From CAWKGV01 sp963849305 (GTDB taxonomy: Bacteria; Pseudomonadota; Alphaproteobacteria; Acetobacterales; Acetobacteraceae): a DNA stretch of 64,000 nt. The position numbers and the translations under genes are program-made. A model generated the notes under the pieces. That model searched no databases. It was given only the letters and a program-made list of their open reading frames with translations, and was not told where the DNA came from. Positions 45,243 to 55,769 of the stretch are shown here, one piece after another. The first letter of the stretch is position 1. Each line of letters starts with the position of its first letter. The stretch spans positions 305,809 through 369,808 of the forward strand of contig CAWKGV010000001.1 in the NCBI GenBank assembly GCA_963849305.1, in the 5' to 3' direction.

Positions 45243-47001
45243 TCATGCGGTGATGCCCAGCTCCCGCGCCTTGATCTGTAACGCGAGCACCTTCGAGAAG
45301 ATGCGGCACTGCGCCAGCCCCCCGGCAAGGAACCAGAGTCCCTGCTGCCCGGTGGGCCGCCACATGCCCTGCAGCTCGCCTTCCTCATCGAAGCCCCAAA
45401 CGGGGCCCACGCGATCGCCAACTTCGTCGCCGAGGATTCGCCGCGCCGCCGCCGCCTGGCCTTCGTAGCCTGTGGCCAGCACGATCAGGTCCGCTTGCTT
45501 CACGCTGCCGTCCTTCATCACTCGCGCCCTCCGGCCCGAAGCGCTCGATGTCGGCGTACTGGATCAGCCCGACACGCCCGTCGACGATCAGCTGGGAACA
45601 GCCGGCATCGAAATAGTACCCGCCGCCGCGGTTCTGGTACATGATCTGCCAGCCGGTATCCTCCGGCCCGAACGTCAGGCGGAAGCCGCGCCGCTCCAGC
45701 CCCTCCAACAGGTCCCGGTCCGCCGCGCGGTTCATCGCCGTGATGCGCTGGTGCGAGCGCCGGTAGACAGGGAACGGGAAGGACGTGGCGAGCAGGTCGA
45801 GGTCCTCGAACGGAACGTCCTCGTCGTAGAGCGCGTATGGCGCCTGCGCCTCCTTGAGGCTGACGATGAGGGTCGGGCTGCGCTGGATCAGCGTCACCTC
45901 CGCCGCTCCGGAGACGCAGAGGTCCTGGGCGACGTCGTGCCCCGAGGTGCCGGTACCCAGCACCAGCGCGCGCTTGCCCTGCCAGTGCAGCCCGCTGCCG
46001 TAGTCGCCGGAATGCCGCACCGCGCCGCGAAACGCCGAAAGACCGGGCAGGTCCGGCATGATCGGCGTGGTGCTGACGCCGTTGGCGAAGACGATGTGGC
46101 GCGGCCGCATGCGGCGATCTGTCCCGTCCCCTCGCCTGAGCCGCACGTCCCAACAATCGGCGGCCTCGTCCCAGGTGCCGCCGACAAGCTCGGTCTCCGT
46201 CCAGACATTGAGCTCCATCGCCTCGGCGTAGATCTCGAACCAGTTGGCCAGCATGTCCTTGGGGATGAAGACCGGCCAGGACCGCGGGAACGGCATGTAG
46301 GGCAGGTGGTTGACGCGCGTCTCGTTGTGCAATGTCAGCGCGTGGTAGCGGCGGCGCCAGCTGTCGCCGATCCGCGGCTCGCGGTCGACGACGAGCGTAT
46401 CCACGCCGAGCAGCGTCAGCCGCGCCGCGACGGACAGCCCCGCCTGCGCCGCGCCCACCACCAGCACGGCGGGGTCATGGTCCGCGTAGGCCTGTGCCCG
46501 CTTGCGCCGGTCGAGCCAGTTCTCGCCGCCGAAGTTGCGCTTCCAGTCCACGTCCTGCCAACGCCTTCCGTTGGCCGGGTCCTCGTGTCCGCGGATCTCG
46601 TCCAGCGTTGTCAGCAGCGTCCAGGCGCGCGGCTCCTCGCCTTCGGTAACCAAACGCACGACGCCGTTGCAGGGACCGACGGAGGTTTCGAAGGCAAAGA
46701 TCGCCTCGATCGCCTCGATGCCCGCGCGCACGACACGCCGTGGCGGCGTGCGGCCAACGGCAAGCGTGAACCCGCGCGGCGCCATGCGCGCCAAAGCCGA
46801 GGTCATGCGCTGCGCGATGGCGGCGCCGCCGGAGGCCGTGCGCAGATCCCAGGTGAAGGCGAGGATGTCGCGCCAATGGCATTCGTCGGCGAAGAGCGCC
46901 GCGATACGTGGGGCCTCGCCGGAGGCGAGGGCCGCACCGAAATCGCCGAGCCAGGCCTGGGCTGCCGCCTTTGCCGAACTGCTGGCCAGGATCCCGTCCA
47001 T
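45243..47001 (-). pseudogene. Flavin monooxygenase with NTF2-like N-domain, one frame break
   Basis: The first frame from ATG 47001 gives an N-terminal NTF2/SnoaL-like region (about residues 1-160, LFADECHWRDILAFTWDLRT). It is followed by an FAD Rossmann motif (VLVVGAAQAGLSVAARLTLL), LHNETRVNHLPYMPFPRSWP and a second dinucleotide motif (ALVLGTGTSGHDVAQDL). Near 45528 the frame changes and continues MMKDGSVKQADLIVLATGYE to the stop at 45243. The reconstructed protein has about 585 residues, normal for NTF2-fused FMO-like oxidases. ATGYE is the usual FMO motif. The break lies between two conserved blocks, so a single indel or sequencing error is likely. The substrate is unknown. Confidence 0.8.
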
Positions 47002-47073
47002 GGTGCCTTTTTCCCTCTATCGTCCCGCGCCATCGCCATGATGCGGGTGGTTTTGCTATTCCGTCACCGCCGC

Positions 47074-47382
47074 TCAGCGGCCGATATCATGCGCGGCGAA
47101 ATCAAGCAGGCTGTGTGAAAGCTCGCCCCGCGAGATAGCACGCCACCCCGAGCCGATAGGCGGCGCATCGCGGCAAAGTCGACGCGCGGTGTCAACCAAC
47201 ATGCCCCATGTCGACGGCGATCGGTCGCCGTACCAGTATCTCTCGTACCATCCGGGATCAACCGGGAACGGCGACAAACGTGATACCGCCGCCGCGGTCC
47301 GGCGCATTCCTTCGTCACCGAGCCCCCACAATGTGCGTAAGGGCGCGATGGCCGGAGCGGTATTGCGTGACTGCTGGGTCAT
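47074..47382 (-). CDS. Hypothetical small protein with WYERYWY motif
   Basis: 102 codons from 47382. The middle section LSPFPVDPGWYERYWYGDRS is rich in aromatic residues and looks like a conserved core of short alphaproteobacterial hypothetical proteins I have seen with a PxxWYERYWY pattern. The rest is Arg/Ala-rich. It lies between the tautomerase (22 bases) and the monooxygenase genes in the same orientation, so it is probably cotranscribed. No function can be assigned. Confidence 0.5.
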   Translation of the reverse strand: MTQQSRNTAPAIAPLRTLWGLGDEGMRRTAAAVSRLSPFPVDPGWYERYWYGDRSPSTWGMLVDTARRLCRDAPPIGSGWRAISRGELSHSLLDFAAHDIGR

Positions 47383-47403
47383 TGGATTGCTCCTTCGCCC
47401 TCG

Positions 47404-47634
47404 TCAGAGAGGGTCGTATCCAGGTTTCTTGTAGATTGTGTCGGGCTTGCCGATGATGTCCGGCTTGTAGACCTTCTCGACCCAATCGCTCGGCTCGACA
47501 TCCTCGATGCTGACCGACACGGCTTGCTCCGCGCAGTTGGCGGTGGTCATGACGGCCTTGGTGACTTCTTCCGCGATCTTCGCTTTCTGTTGCTCGGATC
47601 GCCCGGACTGGAGCTTTACGATCACGTGTGGCAT
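47404..47634 (-). CDS. 4-oxalocrotonate tautomerase-family protein, PptA-like
   Basis: A 76-residue tautomerase. Met-Pro at the N-terminus gives the catalytic Pro1 after Met removal (MPHVIVKLQSGRSEQQKAKI). VSIEDVEPSDWVEKVYKPDI and the end YKKPGYDPL match the E. coli PptA type, which forms dimers, better than hexameric 4-OT. It is 15 bases downstream of the SDR gene. Tautomerases of this kind handle enol/keto forms of aromatic breakdown products, in line with the surrounding redox enzymes. Confidence 0.92.
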   Translation of the reverse strand: MPHVIVKLQSGRSEQQKAKIAEEVTKAVMTTANCAEQAVSVSIEDVEPSDWVEKVYKPDIIGKPDTIYKKPGYDPL

Positions 47635-47649
47635 TGTTTCATCCTTTGC

Positions 47650-48396
47650 TTACATTTCCTGGCGCGTGGGCCGGAACAGGATTTCGTTGATGTCCACCTC
47701 ATCCGGCTGGCCGATGGCGAAGGCGACCGCGCGCGCGAACGAGTCGGCGGGGATCGCCGCTTCCGCGTAGAACTTGCGGACTCTCGCGCCGGCGTCCGGG
47801 TCGGTCACGCTGTTGGGCAGCTCCGTCGCCACCGCGCCCGGTGAGATCACCGTCGTACGGATGTTGTAGGGCGTCATTTCCTGTCGCAGTCCCTCGGACA
47901 GGGCGCGCACGGCATGCTTGGTCGCCGCATACACGGCGAAACCGGGCCCGACCTTATGGCCGGCCACAGAAGAGACGTTGATGAAATGCCCGGATTTCTG
48001 CTGCTGCATATACGGCAGCGCCGCGGCGATGCCGTACAGCACCCCTTTCAAGTTCACGTCGATCATCCGGTCCCACTCGTCGATCTGCAAACGCTCGAGC
48101 AGCGCCTGCGGCATCAGCCCGGCGTTGTTGATCATCACGTCGACGCGTCCGAATGTCCGCACCGCCGTGTCGACCAATGCCTTGACCTGCTCGCGGTGGG
48201 TGACGTCCGTGGTTATCGCGATCGCCTTGCCGCCGTTGCCGGTCAGCTCGCGAGCCAGCGCCTGGATGCGATCCTGGCGGCGCGCCCCCAACACCACGCT
48301 CGCGCCCTGGGCGGAGAGATGCCGCGCGGTTGCCTCGCCGAGGCCGCTGCTCGCACCCGTGATGACGACGACTTTTCCTTCGATGTTATTGCTCAT
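47650..48396 (-). CDS. SDR-family oxidoreductase, YdfG-like
   Basis: A 248-residue short-chain dehydrogenase: [15 protein letters not shown] (cofactor), LGARR with Arg pairs favouring NADP(H), NNAG, the catalytic Ser in NVSSVAG, and Tyr156/Lys160 (YAATK). The end [20 protein letters not shown] is characteristic of the YdfG/serine-dehydrogenase-like branch. It is the first gene of a unit with the tautomerase and the small hypothetical gene. The 228 bases upstream hold no copy of the 35-bp module. Confidence 0.92.
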   Translation of the reverse strand: MSNNIEGKVVVITGASSGLGEATARHLSAQGASVVLGARRQDRIQALARELTGNGGKAIAITTDVTHREQVKALVDTAVRTFGRVDVMINNAGLMPQALLERLQIDEWDRMIDVNLKGVLYGIAAALPYMQQQKSGHFINVSSVAGHKVGPGFAVYAATKHAVRALSEGLRQEMTPYNIRTTVISPGAVATELPNSVTDPDAGARVRKFYAEAAIPADSFARAVAFAIGQPDEVDINEILFRPTRQEM

Positions 48397-48624
48397 GCCA
48401 TTGACTCTCCTTTGTGGGGGCCTTCGCCTAGAGGCCGGTCGTCCGCTCTAGGTGTTCGGGGTTAGCGAGCGATTTGCACCGCGAATTTTTGAGGCAGCGC
48501 CATCGATCTCGCGAAAATCGTCGTGTCTTCGACCCGAAGCGTAGCAATCGACGGTCGCCGCCACCTGTCTTGCACCTGTCTTGGCGGTTTAGGTTGCGCT
48601 TATGAAAGACCTCGGCTTGTCTCC

Positions 48625-49110
48625 TCAATAATGTTCCCAGGTGACCGACCAATGTTCGTCCGGGCGAGATGATCTCAATGTCAGCCGCCCGTCAGAAAAC
48701 CGGTACACACGCGGAAGGTCGTCACCCACAAGCGCTCGTACGAGCGCCCCCTCCACGTGGTAGGTGATGGTATGCGCCGTTTCATTGACGTCGTAGCTGC
48801 CGAAGTAAGCCTCATACCCGCTCCGGGCGTACTGCACGGGGTTCTGGGATGAACCCGCCTCAGAAGCCGCGTACATCACCTGTACCGACATGTGGCCATC
48901 AGGCGTGTAGATGAGCATGCCTTTCCGATCGGTGCTGCGAGTTACTTTTCCGTCTGCACCCCGTTGCTCCATCCAGGCTAGACGCCACGCGCCGACCAAC
49001 TGCTCCCTTGCAGAACCAGGATCTGGGTCTTTCCTTTCTGCGGACCTCGCGCTGGAAAAACCACCAAGCGCCACAACGACTGCCAGAGCGACGTATCGCA
49101 ATGCTTTCAT
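48625..49110 (-). CDS. Lipocalin-like domain protein, exported
   Basis: A 161-residue protein with a signal peptide from ATG 49110 (MKALRYVALAVVVALGGFSS). The mature part EQLVGAWRLAWMEQRGADGK, MLIYTPDGHMSVQVMYA and YEAYFGSYDVNE is the lipocalin-like family (about 130 residues) often found beside SDR and aldo/keto reductase genes. The ligand is unknown. It follows the aldo/keto reductase by 28 bases. Confidence 0.85.
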   Translation of the reverse strand: MKALRYVALAVVVALGGFSSARSAERKDPDPGSAREQLVGAWRLAWMEQRGADGKVTRSTDRKGMLIYTPDGHMSVQVMYAASEAGSSQNPVQYARSGYEAYFGSYDVNETAHTITYHVEGALVRALVGDDLPRVYRFSDGRLTLRSSRPDEHWSVTWEHY

Positions 49111-49138
49111 GCTCGATTCCTGCAGGCTCAACAGACGA

Positions 49139-50176
<1,038 letters not shown>

Positions 50177-50551
50177 TCAGCGCGGCACCAGCTTGATCGT
50201 CGTCGATCGCGCCTCGGGCGCGATCATTGGATCGACGTATTGCGCACCATGACGGCGATACTTGTTGCGGTAGCCGGCGTCGATCTGGTCTTCGACGGCG
50301 GGATCAGCGTCTGCGAAGGTCACGTCCTTCTCGATGCCGCCAGCCTCGATGCGGCCTTCGTGGCGCACCTGAGTGCCGCGAAACCAAGCGGCGGTGCGCC
50401 CATAACCGGATCGGACATAGAGATCGTCGCCGAGGCGGACGACCCAGATCGTCACCGGCTTTCGCAACGTTCCATCGCGTCGGAGCGACGCAATCTCCAG
50501 TTCTTCCGCGCCGCCGATCCTATCGAGCTCGTCGCTCGTCCACGTTGTCAT
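50177..50551 (-). CDS. DUF2255 family protein
   Basis: A 124-residue cytoplasmic protein, MTTWTSDELDRIGGAEELEI and then PVTIWVVRLGDDLYVRSGYG, matching the DUF2255 family with its flavin-reductase-like small beta barrel. The function is unknown. ATG 50551 was chosen over TTG 50557. It sits 42 bases upstream of the aldo/keto reductase and 46 bases downstream of the cupin gene. Confidence 0.85.
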   Translation of the reverse strand: MTTWTSDELDRIGGAEELEIASLRRDGTLRKPVTIWVVRLGDDLYVRSGYGRTAAWFRGTQVRHEGRIEAGGIEKDVTFADADPAVEDQIDAGYRNKYRRHGAQYVDPMIAPEARSTTIKLVPR

Positions 50552-50597
50552 GGGCAAACTGCCTTCGTGATGAACCAGACTTCCTCGAAGACGCCGC

Positions 50598-51008
50598 TCA
50601 GTCCGTCGTTGACCTGGCCTTGTATTGTTCGTCTGTAACCTTTTCCATCCAATCGACGACCTTGCCGTTCAGTGCTTCCTGAATGGCGATATGGGTCATC
50701 GCCGTTGTCGACGCGGCGCCGTGCCAGTGCTTCTCGCCCGGCGAGAACCAGACCACGTCACCGGGCCGGATTTCCTCTACCGGTCCGCCCTCGCGCTGGA
50801 CCCGGCCGCAGCCGGCCGTGACGATCAACGTCTGGCCCAGTGGATGCGTGTGCCACGCGGTGCGCGCGCCCGGCTCGAACGTGACGCTTGCGCCGGCAAC
50901 TCGGGCCGGCTCGGGCGCACTGAACAGCCGGTCAACACGCACCGTGCCAGTGAAGTACGCTTCCGGACCTTTGTCGGAGGGCTGTGAACCGATTCGCTTG
51001 ATTTCCAT
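50598..51008 (-). CDS. Cupin-domain protein
   Basis: A 136-residue single cupin. Motif 1 [20 protein letters not shown] and motif 2 [17 protein letters not shown] contain the expected metal-binding His residues. [14 protein letters not shown] opens the protein; the MFS transporter at 52.3 kb begins almost identically. Proteins of this type are often next to LysR, AKR and SDR genes and are thought to be small dioxygenase- or isomerase-like enzymes. It is the first gene of the unit and has copy 3 of the 35-bp module 91 bases upstream. Confidence 0.92.
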   Translation of the reverse strand: MEIKRIGSQPSDKGPEAYFTGTVRVDRLFSAPEPARVAGASVTFEPGARTAWHTHPLGQTLIVTAGCGRVQREGGPVEEIRPGDVVWFSPGEKHWHGAASTTAMTHIAIQEALNGKVVDWMEKVTDEQYKARSTTD

Positions 51009-51098
51009 TGTTCGTCTCCATCGCTTGCCGTCGCGGCTGCTCAGGGATGGTGGGCAGCCCGAGGGCTTCAGTCGACAATCTAAGCGCTTGGTTCCCAA

Positions 51099-51133
51099 GG
51101 ACTATGAGTTAAAATCCGAATGGACCTATAAGC
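51099..51133 (-). promoter_or_regulatory. 35-bp regulatory module, copy 3
   Basis: On the minus strand it begins GCTTATAGGTCCATTC; the far block (ATAGTCC) is less like CTAATCG than in the other copies. It lies between the divergent cupin and lysR genes, ending 11 bases before the lysR ATG, the classic place for an autoregulatory LysR site. Confidence 0.65.
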
Positions 51134-51144
51134 CGGCCTTCTGA

Positions 51145-52038
51145 ATGCCCCGAGCTGACCTCAACGACATCGTGGCCTTCATCGCCGTGGCTCGGGAACG
51201 CAGCTTCACCCGTGCCGCCGCGCAGCTGGGCGTCTCGCAATCGGCGCTGAGCCAGACCCTGCGGGGGCTCGAAGCGCGGCTCGGCCTGCGGCTGCTGACC
51301 CGCACCACCCGCAGCGTCGCGCCGACCGAGGCGGGTGAGCGGCTGCTCCAGGCCGCCGGGCCGCGCCTGGACGAGATCGACGCCGAGCTCGCCGCGCTGA
51401 GCGAGCTGCGCGACAAGCCATCCGGCACCATCCGCATCACGGCGCACGACCATGCGGTGAAGGCGATCCTCTGGCCCGCCCTGCAGAAGCTTTTGCCGGA
51501 CTACCCTGACATCAAGGTGGAGATCGTCATCGACTACGGCCTCACGGACATCGTTGCCGAGCGCTACGACGCCGGCGTTCGTTCCGGCGAGATGGTGGCG
51601 AAGGACATGATCGCCGTGCGCATCGGCCCGGACATGCGCTCAGCGGTCGTCGGCGCGCCGTCCTACTTCGCCAAACGGCCACGGCCGAAGACGCCGCAGG
51701 ACCTCACCGCCCACACCTGCATCAACCTGCGCCTGCCGACGCATGGCGGGCTCTACGCCTGGGAGTTCGAGAAGGGCGGCCGCGAGCTGAGGGTCAGGGT
51801 CGAGGGGCAGCTCGTGTTCAACGGATCCGCCCCGATGCTCGACGCCGCATTGGCGGGATTCGGCCTAGCGTATCTGTCGGAGGACGCCGTGCTAGCGCAT
51901 CTCGCCGACGGGCGCCTGATCCGGGTGCTCGCCGATTGGTGCCCGCCCTACCCGGGGTACCACCTCTATTATCCGAGCCGCCGCCAACCCACCCCGGCGT
52001 TCGCCCTGCTGGTCAACGCGCTGCGCTACCGAGGGTGA
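51145..52038 (+). CDS. LysR-family transcriptional regulator
   Basis: A 297-residue regulator. The N-terminal winged HTH is intact (RSFTRAAAQLGVSQSALSQT and RGLEARLGLRLLTRTTRSVA). A periplasmic-binding-protein-like effector domain follows from about residue 90 (GTIRITAHDHAVKAILWPAL) with IVIDYGLTDIVAERYDAGVR typical of the large LTTR group acting on SDR/AKR clusters. It is divergent from the cupin operon and is the only LysR gene in the window. I infer that it binds the four 35-bp modules. The inducer is unknown. Confidence 0.94.
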   Translation: MPRADLNDIVAFIAVARERSFTRAAAQLGVSQSALSQTLRGLEARLGLRLLTRTTRSVAPTEAGERLLQAAGPRLDEIDAELAALSELRDKPSGTIRITAHDHAVKAILWPALQKLLPDYPDIKVEIVIDYGLTDIVAERYDAGVRSGEMVAKDMIAVRIGPDMRSAVVGAPSYFAKRPRPKTPQDLTAHTCINLRLPTHGGLYAWEFEKGGRELRVRVEGQLVFNGSAPMLDAALAGFGLAYLSEDAVLAHLADGRLIRVLADWCPPYPGYHLYYPSRRQPTPAFALLVNALRYRG

Positions 52039-52127
52039 CGCGGCGACCCATGCGAAGCTGAGTTCCCGGGCCACCGCAAGGAAGACGACGATGCCGTCCT
52101 AGTCCGCGCAGGGCATCCAGAAGATCC

Positions 52128-52162
52128 GCTTATAAGTCCATGCGTGTTCCGCTGCCTAATCG
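52128..52162 (+). promoter_or_regulatory. 35-bp regulatory module, copy 4
   Basis: On the plus strand: GCTTATAAGTCCATGC, 12 bases, CTAATCG, ending 95 bases before the MFS ATG. The 16-base block is identical to copy 1. This is the only copy on the plus strand, and it faces the only plus-strand target. Confidence 0.68.
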
Positions 52163-52257
52163 ATGACGGCTGCATCCATCATCTCCCGCCTACGCACTGC
52201 CGAGCGCCGCCTGACAGGGCGGCTTGGGTAGGACGTTCGAGAGGCGAAGGAGCAAGG

Positions 52258-53811
52258 ATGATGGAGATCAGGCGAGCAGATTCCCAGCCCTCCGGCAGGG
52301 CCATCTCCTCCTGCCGCTCCGTTGGCGCGCCCGCCGGGCAACGCAGCCCAGGAGCTGGTCCGGCTCTGGCCGCCGCGCTGCTCGGCTTCTTCGTGATTAC
52401 GATGGACGCGGTGATCGTCAACGTTGCCCTGCCCGCGATCGGGCGAGACCTCGGCAGCGGCATGACCGGCCTGCAATGGGTTGTCGATGGCTACACCCTC
52501 ATGTTCGCCGCGCTTCTGCTGTCTGCCGGGGCGCTGTCCGACCGGCTTGGCGCACGCCGGGCCTTCGGCGCGGGGCTGGCGGTGTTCGTGGCCGCTTCGG
52601 TGGCCTGCGGCCTTGCGCCTGCGCTGGGCGCTCTGGTGGTTGCCCGTTTCGTACAGGGTGCCGCGGCCGCGGTGATGATGCCATCATCCATGGCGCTAAT
52701 CGGTCAGGCATATCAGGAGCCGGCGAAGCGAGCACGCGCAGTGGCGGTGTGGGCGATGGGCGGCGCGGTCGCGGCCTCGTCCGGCCTCGTGCTGGGCGGT
52801 CTGCTGACCCTGGTCAGTTGGCGGTTGATCTTCTTCATCAATGTGCCGGTCGGCGCGGTCGCGTTGCTTCTGCTTGCCCGCACGATGCCTTCGCCGCACC
52901 GGAAAGTGCCGTTCGATTGGTTCGGGCAGATGACCGCCGTCTTGGCGATGGGTGCCCTGACCTACGGGGCGATCGAGGCCGGCGCCGCCGGGTTCGGCGC
53001 ACCGCGGGTGGTCATCGCGTTCGTGGTGGCGTTGGCGGCGTTGACCGCCTTCGTGGCGGCTCAGGCGCGCGGGGCTCACCCGATGGTGCCGCCGGACCTG
53101 CTCCGGTCAAGCAACGTAGTAGTCTCCAACCTCATCGGGTTTGCATTCATGGTCGGCTACTTTGGCCTGCCGTTCGTGATGAGCCTGTACTTGCAGCAGA
53201 TACGGGGGCTGTCGTCGCTGACCGCAGGCTTGGCATTCCTGCCGATGATGCTGACCGGCGCCTTCCTGACGCCTTTCAGTGCCCGTCTCGTCGAAAGGCT
53301 CGGCGCGCGGATGCTCATCACCGGCGGACTGGGCCTGATGATGGCCGGCCTGGTGGTACTCGCAATCCTCCCGTCCTCCACGCCCATCTGGGCATTGTCC
53401 GGGCTGATGGTCCTCGTCGGACTGGCCGGTCCCTGCGTGGCGCCGCCGGTGGCTGCGGTGCTGCTAAACAGCGTGCCGGGGCATCAAGCGGGTACGGCAA
53501 GCGGCGTGTTTAACACCAGCCGGCAGGTTGGTGGCGCGCTGGCGGTCGCGGTCTTCGGTGCGCTGCTGGCACAGCCGGTCACCTTCATGCAGGGCCTGCG
53601 GACCAGCCTGCTGCTCGCAGCCGGGGTCGCACTCGCCACGGCGGCCGCCAGTCTGCTGCTGCGGCCGTCCGACAGCGGTGCCCTTGCGGGTGCTGTCCGG
53701 CGTCGGGGCAGTGGAAGAGCTGGCTCTCCCGTCGCTTGTCGCCACCAGCCGCGAACGTGGGCGAAAGCTCTTCTGCGACGCCCAAGCTTCGATAAGCGTG
53801 CCGTCCACTGA
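52258..53811 (+). CDS. MFS drug/efflux transporter (DHA2-like) with odd ends
   Basis: An inner-membrane proton-driven transporter with about 13-14 helices. DAVIVNVALPAIGRDLG and VVDGYTLMFAALLLSAGALS with DRLGARRAF (motif A) are typical of 14-TM DHA2 exporters. VLGGLLTLVSWRLIFFINVP carries motif C and the following loop. Two oddities: the first 12 residues (MEIRRADSQPSG after the first Met) copy the cupin N-terminus, and the last 40 residues from about 53690 are read antisense through an IS5 transposase remnant. The native C-terminus is therefore probably lost. The core helices look complete. Copy 4 of the module lies upstream, so it may export the compound that induces the island. Confidence 0.85.
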   Translation: MMEIRRADSQPSGRAISSCRSVGAPAGQRSPGAGPALAAALLGFFVITMDAVIVNVALPAIGRDLGSGMTGLQWVVDGYTLMFAALLLSAGALSDRLGARRAFGAGLAVFVAASVACGLAPALGALVVARFVQGAAAAVMMPSSMALIGQAYQEPAKRARAVAVWAMGGAVAASSGLVLGGLLTLVSWRLIFFINVPVGAVALLLLARTMPSPHRKVPFDWFGQMTAVLAMGALTYGAIEAGAAGFGAPRVVIAFVVALAALTAFVAAQARGAHPMVPPDLLRSSNVVVSNLIGFAFMVGYFGLPFVMSLYLQQIRGLSSLTAGLAFLPMMLTGAFLTPFSARLVERLGARMLITGGLGLMMAGLVVLAILPSSTPIWALSGLMVLVGLAGPCVAPPVAAVLLNSVPGHQAGTASGVFNTSRQVGGALAVAVFGALLAQPVTFMQGLRTSLLLAAGVALATAAASLLLRPSDSGALAGAVRRRGSGRAGSPVACRHQPRTWAKALLRRPSFDKRAVH

Positions 53812-54238
53812 GAAATGCTCATCGGAAAGCAGCGGCTTCACCTCCGGGTGGTGCGGCAGCCGTGTCATGAACTTCTGGAAGATCTCGCCGCCCCGCGGGC
53901 GCTCGCGTTCTTGGTGAAGGTCGTGGCGTCCCACACCGGATCGTCGGGTGCCAGGCCGACGAACCAGCGATACAAGAGGTTGTTGTCGAGCTGCTCGATC
54001 AGCTGACGTTCCGAGCGGATGCCGTGGAACACCCGCGGCAGCAGCGCGCTCGCAGTTGCTCTGGCGGCACCGAGGGACGGCCTTCGCTCGCATACAGCCG
54101 ACTGAGGCTTGGGCTCAGCTGTTTCAGCACGGAGCCCACCAACCGCCGGATCTGGCGCGGCGGGTGGTCTTTCGGAACCCGCTAGTCCGGCGAAATATAG
54201 GAGAACAACGCACCCTGGTCCCGGAAGCCGCCGCGCAT
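53690..54238 (-). pseudogene. IS5-family transposase remnant
   Basis: Read on the minus strand from ATG 54238: MRGGFRDQGALFSYISPD, then a stop codon, RVPKDHPPRQIRRLVGSVLK, SRLYASEGRPSVPPEQ, RQLIEQLDNNLLYRWFVGLA, PDDPVWDATTFTKN. A frame change gives GGEIFQKFMTRLPHHPEVKP and LLSDEHFSVDGTLIEAWASQ KSFRP (catalytic DGTLIEAW). It then breaks off. A nonsense codon, a frameshift and a missing C-terminal half show that it is dead. Its 3' boundary within the MFS coding sequence is approximate. Confidence 0.82.
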
Positions 54239-54680
54239 CGCCTCCCCCGCTTACTTCGCTGCGGCGAGCCCATCATTGCGCGCCGCGTCGCAACAAGGGG
54301 TCTTTCAGCGAATTGCTAGTGTCGCTCGTTGAATGGGCTGCGAAATGGCCGCTTTCCACCCGTGGCCGCCGGAGGAAACGTCGCCGCGTTTATGTCCGCT
54401 TCCGAGGAATGAACCGTGACGGCTAAACGACCGCCTTGGGCGCGCAGGCGACGATTGGCTGATCCCGTTCCGAAGCGAGGCCCCTGGCCCGGCTTGATGT
54501 CGCACCTTCGGGCGAGTTGCCGGTGGTGGGCGCGGCCTCTGGCCAGCTTCTCTGAGTAGCAAGACGGCCCTAGACTAGATCCGCCGGCGAGCCACCCGCT
54601 CCCGGCGGAACGCCAAGAGGGGCGAGCCTCATGACGACCTCGCGACGAGATGCGAAACCGCGAAGATGGGGGAAACTGCA
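54239..54680. other. 442-base region without a recognisable gene
   Basis: It lies between the IS5 remnant and the sugar-transport operon. ORFs on both strands are short and of low-complexity composition. I see nothing conserved, apart from a GGGGGAAAC ribosome site just before ATG 54681. It probably contains the promoter of the ABC operon. Confidence 0.4.
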
Positions 54681-55769
54681 ATGACTATGATCGCACCGCT
54701 GCTGCGCTGCTGCCTTGGCGCGGCCCTGGGCTTGAACCTGGCGGCCGGGTCGGCCTTGGCCGCCGACGGCGCCGTGGCATCGGGCAATACCTCGCAGGAC
54801 GATATCGCGCTCAGCAACTCATATGCCGGCAACACCTGGCGCCAGCAGATGCTGAAGACCTGGGATGCCGCCAGCAAGCAGGCGACCGACCAGCATCTCA
54901 TCGCCAAGGCCGCGGTGGTCAATTCCAACAATTCCGCGCCGCAGCAGGAGAGCCAGATCGAGAACATGATCCTGCAGGGCTGGAAGGCGATCGTCATCGA
55001 TGCGGCCTCGCCCACCGCCCTCAACGGCGTGATTAAGGAGGCGTGCGGGGCCAAGATCACCGTGGTCGTTTTCGACAGCCTGGCGACCGCGCCCTGCGCC
55101 TACAAGGTCGCCTACAACTACGTCAGCATGGGCGTGATGGAGGTTGACTACGTCGCCAAGCAGCTCGGCGGCAAGGGCAACATACTCGAGATTCGCGGCA
55201 TCGCCGGCACCTCGGTGGACGACGATATCCACAAGGGCATCGTTGACGAGATGAAGAAGTATCCGGCCATGAAGCTGGTCGGCTCGGTGCACGGGAACTG
55301 GACCCAGAGCATCGCGCAGAAGGAAGTCGCCGGCATCCTGCCCACCTTGCCCGAGGTGAACGGGGTGGTCACCCAGGGCGGCGACGGCTACGGCACCTAT
55401 CAGGCGTTCACCGCGGCCGGGCGAAAAACCCCGCTCATCATCATGGGCAACCGCGAGGATGAACTCGCACTGTGGGCACAGCTCCGCGCGAAGCCGGGCG
55501 GCTACCAAACCATGTCGGTGTCCTCCGCGCCCGGCTGCGCCTCGATCGCCTTTTGGGTGGCGCAGCAGGTTCTGGCAGGCAAGAAGGTGCCCAACCAGAT
55601 GACGGTTCCGCTGCTGGTGATCACGGCGTCCGATCTCGACAAGTGGATCAAGGCGACGCCGAAGGGCGGTGTCGCGACGCCCGTCTATAGCCAGCAATGG
55701 ACGGCGGAGCTGATCGACGCCGATGCCGCGCACAAGCCGCCGCCACCCTCGCCCGAGCCCGGAACCTGA
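54681..55769 (+). CDS. Sugar ABC transporter, periplasmic binding protein (CUT2 type)
   Basis: A 362-residue exported type-1 periplasmic binding protein. The signal peptide ends [10 protein letters not shown]. The mature part opens [20 protein letters not shown], then [40 protein letters not shown] and [20 protein letters not shown], the usual two-lobed fold. [24 protein letters not shown] hinge sequences support the xylose/ribose/general CUT2 group. ATG 54681 has a good GGGGGAA site; ATG 54666 is longer. Its end overlaps the ATPase ORF. The ligand is unknown. Confidence 0.9.
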   Translation: MTMIAPLLRCCLGAALGLNLAAGSALAADGAVASGNTSQDDIALSNSYAGNTWRQQMLKTWDAASKQATDQHLIAKAAVVNSNNSAPQQESQIENMILQGWKAIVIDAASPTALNGVIKEACGAKITVVVFDSLATAPCAYKVAYNYVSMGVMEVDYVAKQLGGKGNILEIRGIAGTSVDDDIHKGIVDEMKKYPAMKLVGSVHGNWTQSIAQKEVAGILPTLPEVNGVVTQGGDGYGTYQAFTAAGRKTPLIIMGNREDELALWAQLRAKPGGYQTMSVSSAPGCASIAFWVAQQVLAGKKVPNQMTVPLLVITASDLDKWIKATPKGGVATPVYSQQWTAELIDADAAHKPPPPSPEPGT

